Source: Stramenopiles sp. TOSAG23-2 (lineage: Eukaryota; Sar). Taken from it: a stretch of 45,384 nt of DNA. Shown here piece by piece: positions 20,527 through 31,062 of this stretch. The stretch's first letter is position 1, and the number at the start of each line of letters is the position of its first letter. The DNA lies in contig LT649288.1 in the NCBI GenBank assembly GCA_900128395.1, positions 1 to 45,384 of the forward strand. The letters are read 5' to 3'. A program made the translations under genes and the position numbers. The notes below the pieces were generated by a model. The model had not been told where the DNA came from. It saw only the letters and a program-made list of their open reading frames with translations, and ran no database searches.

Positions 20527-22080
20527 TTATCTTTGTGATTTTTTAACATTTGCTGAACGTTTCATAGAATGTGCCATAGCACTTTTTCTGCTTGTACGAT
20601 ATGTATTGTATGATTGTTCATAATCTTCATTACATCTTTGCAATTGATGCGACATTGCTTTTGATTTTGCAGAATATTGTTGAGTATTCCAGCTATTTCT
20701 AGTTGCCATTGCTTTTTTTGTATCATTTAAATCTTTTACCAATGCTTGTAATGCTTCCATATCGTCAACTTTATTTTTATTTTCCTTTGCAAATTTTAAT
20801 CCTTGTTCAAGAATTTCTTTTGCTTCTTTGAATTTATATTTATCTGCTAATTTATTTGCTTCCGATAATGCTTTACCAATAACTGCACGTACAACTTGTG
20901 ACGATACACTTTTATTAGTTAAATTTGCATTTACCTCGTTATCTTCAACACGATTCACTGTACATGTTACTTCCGATTCACTCATGCTTTCATTAATTGC
21001 ATCTAAATATTTTAATTTAAATGTAACAAGTGGAGCATTTGTTTCTGGGCAACGACATGGATCAACATCAATTTTAAAAATCGTATCCCGTCTTTCACCA
21101 GCATACATATCACCAAATGAAATACGATATATACCATCTTCAGAAATTTTTACTTCACGATTTTCTTCAAAGCAATTATTAATAGTTACTCCTTCAACGG
21201 CTGGCCTTGCTTCTAATACAATATTTTGAGCAACTACGGACATGATTCCACCTAAACAATCACCAATTGCAGAGGAAACATTATCTTCCTTATCAACGAA
21301 ATAATATGCACCACCATCAGATTGTTGTGCTAGTTGTTGCAAACCATTCACATTATGGTTTGCACCATAGCCATAGGTAAATAAACTGATAGAAGTTCCT
21401 GCTAATTCATTTTTCACAATATTAGCTAATTTAGACATATCACGTACACCATGATTCGCATGTCCATCAGTTAATAAAATACATGCTTTTACTACATTGT
21501 TTTTTACATTCGATTGTTTTAAGACACCAATTGCATCCATTAATCCACCTGATAAATTTGTGGAACTACCAGCTTTGACATTCTTAATAACCGCTTCAAC
21601 GTTTTGTTTATTTTGACTTGTCATTTCAGATAATTGAAATATTTGCTTAACATCGGTATCAAATGTAGTAATTGAAAGTTTATCTTTTGGTAATAGATAT
21701 TTCGAAAGCAACTCAATAGTTTCTTTGCATAATTGAATCTTTTCACCGTGCATCGAACCACTTACATCAAGTGCGATTGCAATTTCAACTGGCAATCTTT
21801 CATCTTCTTTTCCAGTTTCTTCAACTGCACGTATGGATGAAGCAATATTTAAATGCTTATTTGCATTGCAATCAATATTTATACGTTCACTTTGTCCAAA
21901 CAATTGCAATGTTTGTATTGCATCTGGATTAAATGCTTTTTTTTTACCACCACCTGGAAGATTCGCATCCATTTTTTTATCATGATTATTATTATTATTA
22001 TTATTGTTGTTGTTATTGCGGGATGGGGTTGGTGCATCTTTCTTCGATGACGAGGAAAATAAATTCAATAATGAAGCCAT
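20527..22080 (-). CDS. von Willebrand factor A domain protein
   Basis: A 517-residue protein with one vWA domain (about 96-275). The metal-ion-dependent adhesion site is intact: DVSGS (Asp105, Ser107, Ser109), Thr174 in SSTNLSGG, and Asp205 in LLTDGHAN. A beta-rich region follows (about 285-385, with a CRCPETNAP motif), then a helical C-terminus (about 395-517). This layout resembles intracellular vWA proteins of the plant WAV3 and bacterial YfbK type. There is no signal peptide or membrane segment, so it is probably cytosolic. The N-terminus has an Asn run. The metal-dependent ligand is unknown. Confidence 0.85.
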   Translation of the reverse strand: MASLLNLFSSSSKKDAPTPSRNNNNNNNNNNNHDKKMDANLPGGGKKKAFNPDAIQTLQLFGQSERINIDCNANKHLNIASSIRAVEETGKEDERLPVEIAIALDVSGSMHGEKIQLCKETIELLSKYLLPKDKLSITTFDTDVKQIFQLSEMTSQNKQNVEAVIKNVKAGSSTNLSGGLMDAIGVLKQSNVKNNVVKACILLTDGHANHGVRDMSKLANIVKNELAGTSISLFTYGYGANHNVNGLQQLAQQSDGGAYYFVDKEDNVSSAIGDCLGGIMSVVAQNIVLEARPAVEGVTINNCFEENREVKISEDGIYRISFGDMYAGERRDTIFKIDVDPCRCPETNAPLVTFKLKYLDAINESMSESEVTCTVNRVEDNEVNANLTNKSVSSQVVRAVIGKALSEANKLADKYKFKEAKEILEQGLKFAKENKNKVDDMEALQALVKDLNDTKKAMATRNSWNTQQYSAKSKAMSHQLQRCNEDYEQSYNTYRTSRKSAMAHSMKRSANVKKSQR

Positions 22081-22158
22081 ATTTTTTTTAATTTTGTATT
22101 TTTCTATATTTTTGTTTTCGTATATAATATATTATAAAAAGTTTCTTTTATATATGTA

Positions 22159-22189
<31 letters not shown>

Positions 22190-22805
22190 GTTTTGTTTTA
22201 ATTATTATTTGTTTTGTATTTTGTTTTTACTTTATTATATATATTCTTTTTTGTCTTTTTGTCTTTCGTATATGTATATCTATATATCTATCTTTTGTTT
22301 TTATCTTCACAATATATGTAATAGTATATAGTGTTATAGTGGTGTTATAGTGTGGTGTTGTTGTGCGATATTTTATTAATTTGTTGAGCGTATATAGTAG
22401 AGGTCATTTTTATGCGTATTTACCGGCTAGCAGGAAAACCTTATTATAACCTGGAAAACCAAAATGTTGGTTGTTTTTATTAACCTGCTGTGATGCTGGT
22501 GTGCAATCTAAATCCTGGCCTGTTTTATGTGTTGCGGAATATAGAAAAGAAAAAAGAAGGCACTTTTAACTTGATTTCATTGATGGGATCTAGAAGTACT
22601 CTGGACACAGTACCCTGACAAGGAAAACTAATCTAGAAGTATTAGGAAAACGGAGATTTATAGACCTGTAAGATCTCTGGTGTCAAGAGAAATCATATCA
22701 TATATATATCATATCGCATCATACTTTCTGCACTTCTCGTTCATAAAATACTAAAATACGAATATATGATACAACACATTTTTACACATCATGTTTTAAT
22801 TTTTT
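22081..22805. other. Intergenic with ATT microsatellite and GC-richer island
   Basis: An (ATT)n microsatellite lies at about 22160-22190. A GC-richer patch at about 22425-22525 contains CCGGCTAGCAGG, AACCTGCTGTGATGCTGG and AATCTAAATCCTGGCC, like other intergenic islands. The left part is the promoter side of the vWA gene. No gene seen. Confidence 0.45.
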
Positions 22806-25437
22806 TTAAATACCTAAATTAGCACCAAGACCACTATTTCTACCACTACTATTAGATGAACCCCAACCATAAGAGGATCCTCTACTACGATCATATGGTA
22901 CTTTACTATAAGATCTTACTCTATTTTGTGGAATATGAACTGTTTTTTGATTTGCCCCAACTTTATGCGGCGCTACTACATCTGAAAATATATTGTTAAA
23001 TTGTCTATTCAATGCTTCATATGCTGTACGATCGACACCAAGACATTTCATCGGGGAACTATCTGCAATTACATTTGCAGTACGTACAGCATCTGCAATC
23101 ATTGCAAATTCACCAAAAAATTGACCTAATGTACGATTAATTAAATGTTGTTCTATTTCGACTTCTTCCCCATCTACTATTTTAAATGTATTACGAGTGA
23201 TTCGCACCTTACCATTTGCTATAATATACATTCAACTACCCATTTCCCCTTGTTTAATTACAAAATCACCTATGTTGAATGTATAGACATTACTTTGATT
23301 AATCATTTCTTGCAATGCTGCTTTTGGTATATCTTTAAATGTACTAGCATTACTTAATGCTCTTAAAATACTTTCCTTTTCAAATTTAATCATCATTGGT
23401 GATTTTTGACTACCTTTATTACCTTTATTAAGCATGGAACGTAAACGCAAATCTTCATCTTGCTCACCAGCTTCCATGTAACTATTGCCTACTTTATCCG
23501 ACGTTGCAGCTGCATTTGCAGCCGCAATTTGAATTTGTGATTGTCGTCTCCCCGCACCACGCCGTTTTGATGGTGAATTGGAATTACTACTTATATTTTT
23601 CCTTAAATTTTCTAATGCTCTTTCCAAAACTTTATATCGTTCCTCCGCTTCTTGCAAGTCTTTACGTTTCTCATTTTCAACACGATCAAGATTGGATTCT
23701 GCATCGGATAATAAATTTTTCAAACGATCTATTTCATCTTTCAAACCATCACATTCACGTGATATTTGTTGCTTTTGATCATGAATGGACTGTATCTCCA
23801 TTTGTGAATTTTCCATGTTACGATTCATTTGATGTAATTTTCCCATCGAATCTTCGTAATCTTTATCCATTTGCTCAATTCGTTGATCCAACATAGTAGC
23901 TCTTTCTTTTGCAACATCTTTTTCCCTACGTTCACGATCTACAGAAATTTCTAAATCCATTTTCACTTTTCGCAATTTAGCACTATCATTTCGTTCCTTC
24001 TCCAATGCATTTGTTTTACTTTTCAATTGTGCTTCTAACCTACGTATGTTTTCTCGATCCATATTGGATTGTGATTTAGCATCGGATATATTACCAACTG
24101 CACGACTATGTTCCTGCCTTAAACTTTCAACTCGTTCTTGTTCTCGTTGCAAATCAACTTGTAAACCTTGTACTTGCTCTCTCAATGCATGGCCTTCATC
24201 TGCATCTGATTGAGCACGCAATTCAACACGATGTTTCTCATCTTTTACCTGTCGTAATTCTTCTTTTAAAGATGCAATATCTGCATTTAAACTATTACAT
24301 CGATTTTGTAAATCTTGAATTTTTTGTTTTCCTCGATCGGATTCTTCTTTTTCGATTCTAGATTTTTCTTTTACATCTTTATATGCACGTGTTACTTCTT
24401 TCAATTCATTTTGTAATGCATCTTTTGAACTAGATAATTCACTTTTTTCATTTCTTGAATTTTTTTCAATATTGTCCATATTTGCTTCCAATCGTAACAA
24501 TTTTTCCTTGAGAAACGATATTTTTTCTTCCGCTTCTACTAAATGTGTTTGCCTACTTTCTAAATCAATTTTTAATTGATGTAAATCATCATCTACCTTT
24601 AATTTATCACCACGCATAGCATTAAATTCATCTACTTTCGTTAATAATTCTTTTCTTACAATTTCTAATTCTTGTTGGGTTTGATTTATTTTTTCCAATT
24701 TATCACCACGCATAGCATTAAATTCATCTACTTTCGTTAATAATTCTTTTCTTACAATTTCTAATTCTTGTTGGGTTTGATTTATTTTTTCCACATGGCT
24801 ATGATTTGTACCTTCTAAACGTCTTTTCTCTTGCGTCAATTCATTGATACGAGTAGACAATGCTTGGCGCTGATTTGCTTCATCATTTAAACTTTGCTTT
24901 AATTTAGTAATATGAGATTTTCTTGAATTCATTACAAAATTTTGTGCTGAATTGTTTCTCTTCAATTCTTGCACCATAGCTTCCAATTCCTTATTTCGTT
25001 CCATTTGAATATCCAATGCACTAGAGTTTTCGGATAATGTTTTGATTTGATCTTTTGACCTATCTATCTCCGATTGCATACGATCTTTCAATTCCAATAT
25101 ACGACGTTCCAATTTTAAATTTTTTTCATTTGAAGCAACTAATTTACCTTTAATATGATTATGTTGCATTTCAAATTTTGTTTTTTCATGTTGTACGGAT
25201 GCTAAACTTTCTCTTAATTGATCACACGTACGTTTATTACGCGCTGCAGTTTGTTGTAAATTTTTTGCTTCAGCCAATGAAAACGTAGATGAATTTTGGC
25301 CATTGTCATCCATACCCATATCTACGCCTGCATTTCCATATTCTGCTTGCCCTTTTTGAAATTCTTCCGCCCACGCCATATTTTTCAATGAATGCATAAA
25401 CTCCCCACCTTTTGGACTAAACGGTCCTAATAATTGC

Positions 25438-25470
<33 letters not shown>

Positions 25471-25578
25471 CTTCGTGATGATGTAGAATATTCGGATTGT
25501 GGTGAGTTGTTACGATGGTGATTAGATGATGAATGCATAAACTCCCCACCTTTTGGACTAAACGGTCCTAATAATTGC

Positions 25579-25611
<33 letters not shown>

Positions 25612-26063
25612 CTTCGTGATGATGTAGAATATTCGGATTGTGGTGAGTTGTTACGATGGTGATTAGATGGAGATACATGATGATGAAATGCATCTTCGTA
25701 TTGGCGTGGTGAAATGTATGTTTCACGACCTGGACTTTTATGTGCAGGTAGTACAAACGTGCCATTTTTCATTTTTTCCAACTGCAACTGCTGTTCTAAC
25801 ATTTTAATACGTAATAAAGCATCATTTAATAAACGTGGTGAAATGTATGTTTCACGACCTGGACTTTTATGTGCAGGTAGTACAAACGTGCCATTTTTCA
25901 TTTTTTCCAACTGCAACTGCTGTTCTAACATTTTAATACGTAATAAAGCATCATTTAATAAAGAGGCTAAATGTCCTTTTACGTCTGTTTCTGGTAAAAA
26001 CGACGAGGTATCATCGTATTTTCTAGACATATCCAACGCATCACTTGTCAATGAATTGTACAT
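22806..26063 (-). CDS. Long coiled-coil protein with C-terminal cyclic-nucleotide-binding domain, interrupted by in-frame TGA
   Basis: One reading frame encodes 943 residues, one TGA (23232-23234), then 141 more residues. The N-terminal 240 residues are low-complexity, with two exact in-frame tandem duplications. Most of the middle (about 270-860) is coiled coil with a third in-frame duplication. A cyclic-nucleotide-binding domain begins near residue 895 (ILRALSNASTFKDIP, then GDFVIKQGEMGS) and continues directly after the stop (MYIIANGKVRI, then LGQFFGEFAMIADAVRTANV). The phosphate-binding cassette Glu (GEFA) and Arg (VRTA) are present, so the domain could bind cAMP or cGMP if translated whole. 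The single TGA is explained by readthrough, a recent nonsense mutation or a base error. Otherwise the product is truncated inside the domain. Confidence 0.8.
23232..23234 (-). other. In-frame TGA inside the cyclic-nucleotide-binding domain
   Basis: The frame reads GEMGS, TGA, MYIIANGKV. In this domain family the stop falls at the variable residue between the conserved Gly-Asp/Ser and the Phe/Met-Tyr-Ile-Ile strand. No base is lost or gained, so one sense codon would restore the domain. Confidence 0.9.
24601..24792. repeat. 96-bp exact tandem duplication, in frame
   Basis: Units 24601-24696 and 24697-24792 appear identical. They duplicate 32 residues (EKINQTQQELEIVRKE and following) in the coiled coil. 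Thirty-two is not a multiple of seven, so the heptad register is shifted. Confidence 0.9.
25390..25669. repeat. 141-bp exact tandem duplication, in frame
   Basis: Units start at 25390 and 25531. They duplicate 47 residues containing an Asn run and the segment KKKKQLLGPFSPKGGEF. The two units look identical, including the (ATT)n tract. Confidence 0.9.
25705..25962. repeat. 129-bp exact tandem duplication, in frame
   Basis: Units 25705-25833 and 25834-25962 appear identical. They duplicate 43 residues (LLNDALLRIKMLEQQLQLEK and following) near the N-terminus of the coiled-coil protein. Confidence 0.9.
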
Positions 26064-26780
26064 AGTTATTCTGTTTGTATGGTTGTATAATATGGTTTAT
26101 CTCTCTCTCTCTCTCTCTATGTTTCTGTGTGTGTGTCTCTCTCTTGATGTATTGTGTTATAATATTCTTTTTTCATAGATATATATCTAGAATACTGTAT
26201 AATACTGTAATAAATAGATAGTGCTATGCACCTATAGATAAAAAAAAGTAACAAACAAATAATAATAATTTTGGTATAAGTTGATCCAGCTATTACTATA
26301 TATATTAGCACCCAATTAAGGCTGGCCCAGGGCTGGTAAGTTGATAGTTTAAGTGTGATATAGTTATCTTAAGGATTATTGTATTATACTTAGTAGAGTA
26401 CCAGATGAATCGAAGGGAAATTAAAATAAACACCCACAGTTTCCCTGCTATACAGACGACTACAACAGATCACCTCAGATCACATCATACATCATATAGG
26501 ATCACAGATCACAGATACGACAACAAGTATGTATTTTTGTATCCTAATATTAATATTCCTATATCAATGTAGTAATTTTTTATGATTGCGATTTGCGATT
26601 TATGCTAACTGGCTATAATGCATGATGCAATCTGGCAATGTGCCAATCCTGTGGCAATCTAAATCTAAATCCAGGCCCGGCTGGCAACAATATTAATATA
26701 TATAGTTATATAGAAATTAAAAGTAATATACATATGTCATATCGTACACAGTGATGATTTATATATATATATATTTATTA
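26064..26780. other. Intergenic with CT-repeat, GATCACA repeats and GC-richer motifs
   Basis: Divergent promoter region between the coiled-coil gene and the Sec14-like gene. It has a (CT)n tract at about 26099-26118, GGCTGGCCCAGGGCTGG at about 26310, repeated GATCACA words at about 26468-26516, and a motif patch at about 26600-26690 with AATCTAAATCTAAATC. No gene seen. Confidence 0.5.
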
Positions 26781-27024
26781 AAAACATTTCATCGAACATG
26801 ACAAGCCTTGCCACAGATACTACTACTACTGCTACTACTACAAAAAATGATAATAATAATGGAAAAAATATATATATATATATTTATTAAAAACATTTCA
26901 TCGAACATGACAAGCCTTGCCACAGATACTACTACTGCTGCTACTACTACAAAAAATGATAATAATAATGGAAAAGCTACTACTACTGCTACTACTACTA
27001 CAAAAAATGATAATAATAATGGAA
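26781..27024 (+). repeat. 109-bp tandem duplication over the Sec14 start, plus shorter third unit
   Basis: The start region is duplicated with a 109-bp shift. The two ATGs are at 26798 and 26907, with one visible substitution (ACT versus GCT). An approximately 54-bp partial third unit (ACTACTGCT and CAAAAAATGATAATAATAAT) follows inside the coding region. The shift is not a multiple of three, so the first copy is out of frame with the gene. Confidence 0.85.
26798..26890 (+). promoter_or_regulatory. Upstream ORF created by the duplicated start of the Sec14-like gene
   Basis: The ATG in the first repeat copy opens a 30-codon frame that ends at TAA 26888-26890, 16 bases before the gene's ATG. 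If it lies on the mRNA it would be a full-context upstream ORF with the same start context as the gene. Whether it is transcribed is unknown. Confidence 0.55.
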
Positions 27025-28325
27025 AAAAATGGAACGAATTATTGGAAAGGCAATTTACGGAAGAGGAAAAAAAACAATTACACTCGCCAAATTTTGCTCA
27101 ATTGACACCAATCCAAAAGGACGTATTGAGTGGTATGAAAATGATATGTGCTGATAGTTTTGCTAAACTTGATAAAAATTCCGATATGTTAAAAGATAGT
27201 AGAATCTATCGTTATATACAAGGACAAATGTTTAATATGAAAGATGCAAAAAAAAGTCTTGAACAAGCAATAACATGGCGTTTAGAAAATAATGTGGAAG
27301 AAATTGAACAAAAGATAATCAATAATAATGGCAAGCCTGGTTTTATGTCAGTAGAAGAATATCCATATTATGACTTGATGGTTAAAGTTTGGCCTGCAAT
27401 AAGTTTTGTGGATGGATATGGTAAAAATATAAATTTGCAAGTTGATAACGATGGACACCCAATAGTTATAAATCAAATTGGCATGTCTGACCCGACAAAT
27501 ATAACGGAAGGGCATATAAATGAAGAACAAGCAACTTTATTCATGATACATATGGCTGCTGGAAGAGTTTTGCATTTAACAAAATTATCAGAGGAAAGGA
27601 AAGAAATTGTGCGATGTTTTTGCATACAAGATTTAAATGGTCTTGGTATGAAACATTTGTCTAGTCAAACACGCTATTTTATAAAATTATTTATTCGTAT
27701 TATGTCAGAAAATTTCCCAGAAGTAATGGCAAAGATACGAGTTATTAATGCACCATGGGCATTTACAGTTGCATGGAAAATGATCAAACCATTATTGCAT
27801 CCACGCATAATTAAAAAAATTAAAATATTAGGTAAAGGAAATTATCAAGAAGAGATATTAAAAGATGTTCCTGTAAATCAATTACCAAAGTGTTATGGTG
27901 GCAATTTAGATATTTTAATGCCAGCATTAGTAAGTGAAGGTAGCGATGTTGATGAAATAATAATCAGTCGTAGTTCAATGGAAATGATTCATTTTCCAAT
28001 AAATGATATAACAAAATCAAAATTATCATTTCAATTTCAATGCAATAGTGGTGATATTACATTAATTTTTGAATATTTTCCTTGCATATTAGATGATTCA
28101 AAAGAATTTGAAGAATTATATGAACAAATAATGGATGATGCATATGAAGTAAAACGAGTTGAACGGAAAGATAGTGGTGTTATTAATTTATCTATCCCTA
28201 ACGAGGAAGAAAAACATGGTGGAAAAGGTATTGTTAGTGGATATGTTATTATCAAATTTGATAATTCATTTAGTTGGTTAAAATCCAAGACGGTGAAGTA
28301 TAACATAAATGCAATAGATTCGTAA
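26907..28325 (+). CDS. Sec14 (CRAL-TRIO)-GOLD domain lipid-transfer protein
   Basis: A 472-residue protein. I chose the ATG at 26907 because it starts the second, in-frame repeat copy; the longer frame from 26808 reads the first copy out of register. After a Thr/Asn-rich N-terminus come a CRAL-TRIO N-terminal helical region (about 85-140), the CRAL-TRIO lipid-binding domain (about 150-335, with FCIQDLNGLGMKHLS and VINAPWAFTVAWKMIKPLL), and a C-terminal GOLD-like beta domain (about 350-472, ending YVIIKFDNSFSWLKSKTVKY). This order is that of SEC14L and patellin proteins, which bind phosphoinositides or other lipids and act at membranes and in trafficking. The 3' end and flank are duplicated downstream. 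Confidence 0.88.
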   Translation: MTSLATDTTTAATTTKNDNNNGKATTTATTTTKNDNNNGKKWNELLERQFTEEEKKQLHSPNFAQLTPIQKDVLSGMKMICADSFAKLDKNSDMLKDSRIYRYIQGQMFNMKDAKKSLEQAITWRLENNVEEIEQKIINNNGKPGFMSVEEYPYYDLMVKVWPAISFVDGYGKNINLQVDNDGHPIVINQIGMSDPTNITEGHINEEQATLFMIHMAAGRVLHLTKLSEERKEIVRCFCIQDLNGLGMKHLSSQTRYFIKLFIRIMSENFPEVMAKIRVINAPWAFTVAWKMIKPLLHPRIIKKIKILGKGNYQEEILKDVPVNQLPKCYGGNLDILMPALVSEGSDVDEIIISRSSMEMIHFPINDITKSKLSFQFQCNSGDITLIFEYFPCILDDSKEFEELYEQIMDDAYEVKRVERKDSGVINLSIPNEEEKHGGKGIVSGYVIIKFDNSFSWLKSKTVKYNINAIDS

Positions 28326-28556
28326 TTAATTTGAGAGTATGTGATATATATATCATATATGCACATATATATGAATATTTTGATAAAAATAAAAAAACTT
28401 CTTTCAAAAAAAATAGTTGGTTAAAATCCAAGACGGTGAAGTATAACATAAATGCAATAGATTCGTAATTAATTTGAGAGTATGTGATATATATATCATA
28501 TATGCACATATATATGAATATTTTGATAAAAATAAAAAAACTTCTTTCAAAAAAAA
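28271..28556. repeat. 143-bp tandem duplication of the Sec14 3' end
   Basis: Units 28271-28413 and 28414-28556 look identical. The unit includes the last 18 codons and stop of the Sec14-like gene and the start of its 3' flank. The first copy completes the gene and the second is non-coding. Confidence 0.88.
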
Positions 28557-28619
28557 TATTTTTAATATTATATAAAATATTTTGTACAACTGAGAGCTGA
28601 GAGGGTGTATTTTTATGAT

Positions 28620-28920
28620 AGCAAAAAAAACAAAAGAGAGAGTATAAGTAGTTCACAATAATGCGCCCAACAACACAGTCTCTCTTACAACCTTGCCTTA
28701 CCATGTATAATAACACCATAAGCATTATTATCCAACTCTTCATATGATTTCACTTCAGGGTTATACCACTAGCAAAAAAAACAAAAGAGAGAGTATAAGT
28801 AGTTCACAATAATGCGCCCAACAACACAGTCTCTCTTACAACCTTGCCTTACCATGTATAATAACACCATAAGCATTATTATCCAACTCTTCATATGATT
28901 TCACTTCAGGGTTATACCAC
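28620..28920. repeat. 151-bp tandem duplication of the acyl-CoA synthetase 3' end
   Basis: Copies 28620-28769 and 28771-28920 look identical. The unit includes the last codons of the minus-strand synthetase and its 3' flank. The right copy completes the gene and the left is a stray 3' end. It abuts the Sec14 3' duplication. Confidence 0.88.
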
Positions 28921-30722
28921 CATAACCTATCGTTAATAACTTTCGGATCAAAACCATCTTTCACAAAATCAACTTTACGTTGTTTAAACGTGCCTGTTGA
29001 CTGCATTGCTGGTAGTAAACGGACAAATATTGGACGTTGGTATGTTGCTAAATTATCATCAACATAATTCAAAAATGTATTGAAATCAGGTTTACTACCA
29101 TCTTCAGTCGTTATTGCAACCATACATGCACGGCCATCTTCACTTCCTGGAATTTTAACCCCATACACATTGGCTTCCGTAATTTTAGGTATATCGCTAA
29201 TACAAGCAGCAACTTCACCTGTACTAACGTTTTCACCTTTCCATCGGAATGTATCTCCTACACGATCAACAAACCAAATATAACCATCTTCATCCACTCG
29301 TAATAAATCACCAGTTCGAAAATATTGATCTCCTTTTTTTAAAACATCTTTTAAAACTTTTTTCTCTGTTGCAGCGGTGTCTGTATATGCTTTAAAGGTT
29401 TGATTGGCAGGGATCAAACCAACTAATTCACCTGGTTTATTTAATGGACATTTAATGCATAATCCTGTTTTTGGATCCCGTACAGGCATTTCTGTTACTG
29501 GATCATGTTCGATAATGGTAACTTCACCTTGAACAGCCGCCATGAGTGGGCTCATGTAGCCACAGGCGCCTGCACCAGGAAAATTAATAAAATCTTTTGT
29601 TTTTGTATGATTAACAAAACTTTTATTACCTTCGGTTGCCCCATAGAATTCACCGATCTCTGGTATTCTAAAACGTGTTTGGTATGGTATCCAAGCTTCC
29701 GCTCTCATTCCATTTCCAATTGCAATTCTTACATTATGTGCTTGGTCATATTTCGATGGTTTTGAATTTAATAAATATCTTGCTAATTCACCAATGTATT
29801 GCGTACATGTTGCATTGTATTTCGTGCAATGTTCAAAATATCTAGATGCACTAAATTTACGCGAAACGATCATAGTACAACCCATTAGGAATATACCAGC
29901 ACCTAACATTCCACCAGCGCTATGATATAATGGTAAACATGTATATAATACATCATCTGGTGTGACACCGAATATTGTAGCACTTCTTCTGCCTGCCATC
30001 ATAAACTTGGCATGTGGTATAACGCATGCTTTTGGCAATCCTGTTGTTCCAGAAGTGTATATAAAGCCAAAATTATCATTTGATTTAATACCAGCTCGAG
30101 CTGCTGGGCTAATTTTTTTCGAGGAAGCATTAAGTAAAATTGTATCTAAAGATACGTGTGCAACATTGTTACTATTATCACTGCCGGAAACATATAATGG
30201 CATATTTGGAATATCATTTGCTACATCTGTAACTGCATTTTCCAATTCTGCACCATATATCATACTAGTACATTTACCAGTTTCCAAAGCATGTAACAAT
30301 GTTCTTTTTTTATTATTTGAATTAATCAAAGCTATGACAACGCCTGCTTTTGTTAAACCAAGCCACATCATAATGAATTCAGGCCTATTTTCCATGAAAA
30401 GAGCACATACATCTCTTGGTTTCATTTTAGCAGTTTGTATGGCCCAATTTGCTATTTGATTTGAATATGCTTCAATTTGAGCAAATGTAAATTTCTCCCC
30501 CGTTTCAGCATTGATTAAACCGATTTTATCATGTGGAACACGTTGCAGTGTATATTCCCATGCGTCTGCAACAGTTAAATTTGTACCACCGCGAACAATT
30601 TGTATTAATAATCCATTACGAGATGCATTTCTTAAAAGTTGTATTCCATTTGATAATTTGTAATTTTTTTCTATATAAGCCAATCCACCTACCGTAGCTA
30701 ATAATCCTGCAACTGCTGCCAT
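28836..30722 (-). CDS. Very-long-chain acyl-CoA synthetase / fatty acid transport protein (SLC27 family)
   Basis: A 628-residue protein of usual FATP/ACSVL length. A hydrophobic N-terminus (MAAVAGLLATVGGLAYI) is likely a membrane anchor. The AMP-binding motif is YTSGTTGLPK (222-231). The FATP-specific signature DRVGDTFRWKGENVST is present, preceded by YFRTGDLLRVDEDGYIWFVD. The reaction is ATP-dependent activation of long- or very-long-chain fatty acids to CoA thioesters at ER, peroxisomal or plasma membranes. The domain is complete, with the C-terminal subdomain ending near NDRLWWYNPEV. It converges on the Sec14-like gene. Both genes have their 3' ends duplicated in the spacer. Confidence 0.93.
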   Translation of the reverse strand: MAAVAGLLATVGGLAYIEKNYKLSNGIQLLRNASRNGLLIQIVRGGTNLTVADAWEYTLQRVPHDKIGLINAETGEKFTFAQIEAYSNQIANWAIQTAKMKPRDVCALFMENRPEFIMMWLGLTKAGVVIALINSNNKKRTLLHALETGKCTSMIYGAELENAVTDVANDIPNMPLYVSGSDNSNNVAHVSLDTILLNASSKKISPAARAGIKSNDNFGFIYTSGTTGLPKACVIPHAKFMMAGRRSATIFGVTPDDVLYTCLPLYHSAGGMLGAGIFLMGCTMIVSRKFSASRYFEHCTKYNATCTQYIGELARYLLNSKPSKYDQAHNVRIAIGNGMRAEAWIPYQTRFRIPEIGEFYGATEGNKSFVNHTKTKDFINFPGAGACGYMSPLMAAVQGEVTIIEHDPVTEMPVRDPKTGLCIKCPLNKPGELVGLIPANQTFKAYTDTAATEKKVLKDVLKKGDQYFRTGDLLRVDEDGYIWFVDRVGDTFRWKGENVSTGEVAACISDIPKITEANVYGVKIPGSEDGRACMVAITTEDGSKPDFNTFLNYVDDNLATYQRPIFVRLLPAMQSTGTFKQRKVDFVKDGFDPKVINDRLWWYNPEVKSYEELDNNAYGVIIHGKARL

Positions 30723-31062
30723 TATATCTTGTTATATTTATACTTCCTCGTTCGTCGTGATTAATATATATATATATATATATTTATCTTGTATATATTA
30801 TGGTTAATTTAATAAATGAATATTTGTATGTATGTGAGGTAAGACACAGTATATTTAGGAATATTTATTATATTCGCGTTTGTTTGTACCACAGGTATAA
30901 ATAAATAATGCAAACTATTTATAATAATATTATTAAATACTCGTATTATTATTAATTTCCTATTATTTAGAATTATACTACAGGTAAAAAAAATAAAAAC
31001 AGGAAATAATATCTTATAATACACATTTCATTCCTGGAAATCATCTTCCATTTAATTCTATC
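30723..31062. other. Short intergenic stretch between minus-strand genes
   Basis: AT-rich promoter region of the acyl-CoA synthetase and 3' flank of the PhoD-like gene, with an (AT)n tract at about 30763-30783. No gene seen. Confidence 0.45.

Noticed and set aside
23232-23234. TGA as a reassigned sense codon
   Set aside because: Other long genes lack internal TGA, and TGA ends at least two genes here; a single internal TGA does not support a changed code.
28270-28743. 157-codon minus-strand frame over the Sec14 3' region
   Set aside because: Antisense to coding sequence and its duplicate; the internal protein repeat is only the DNA duplication.
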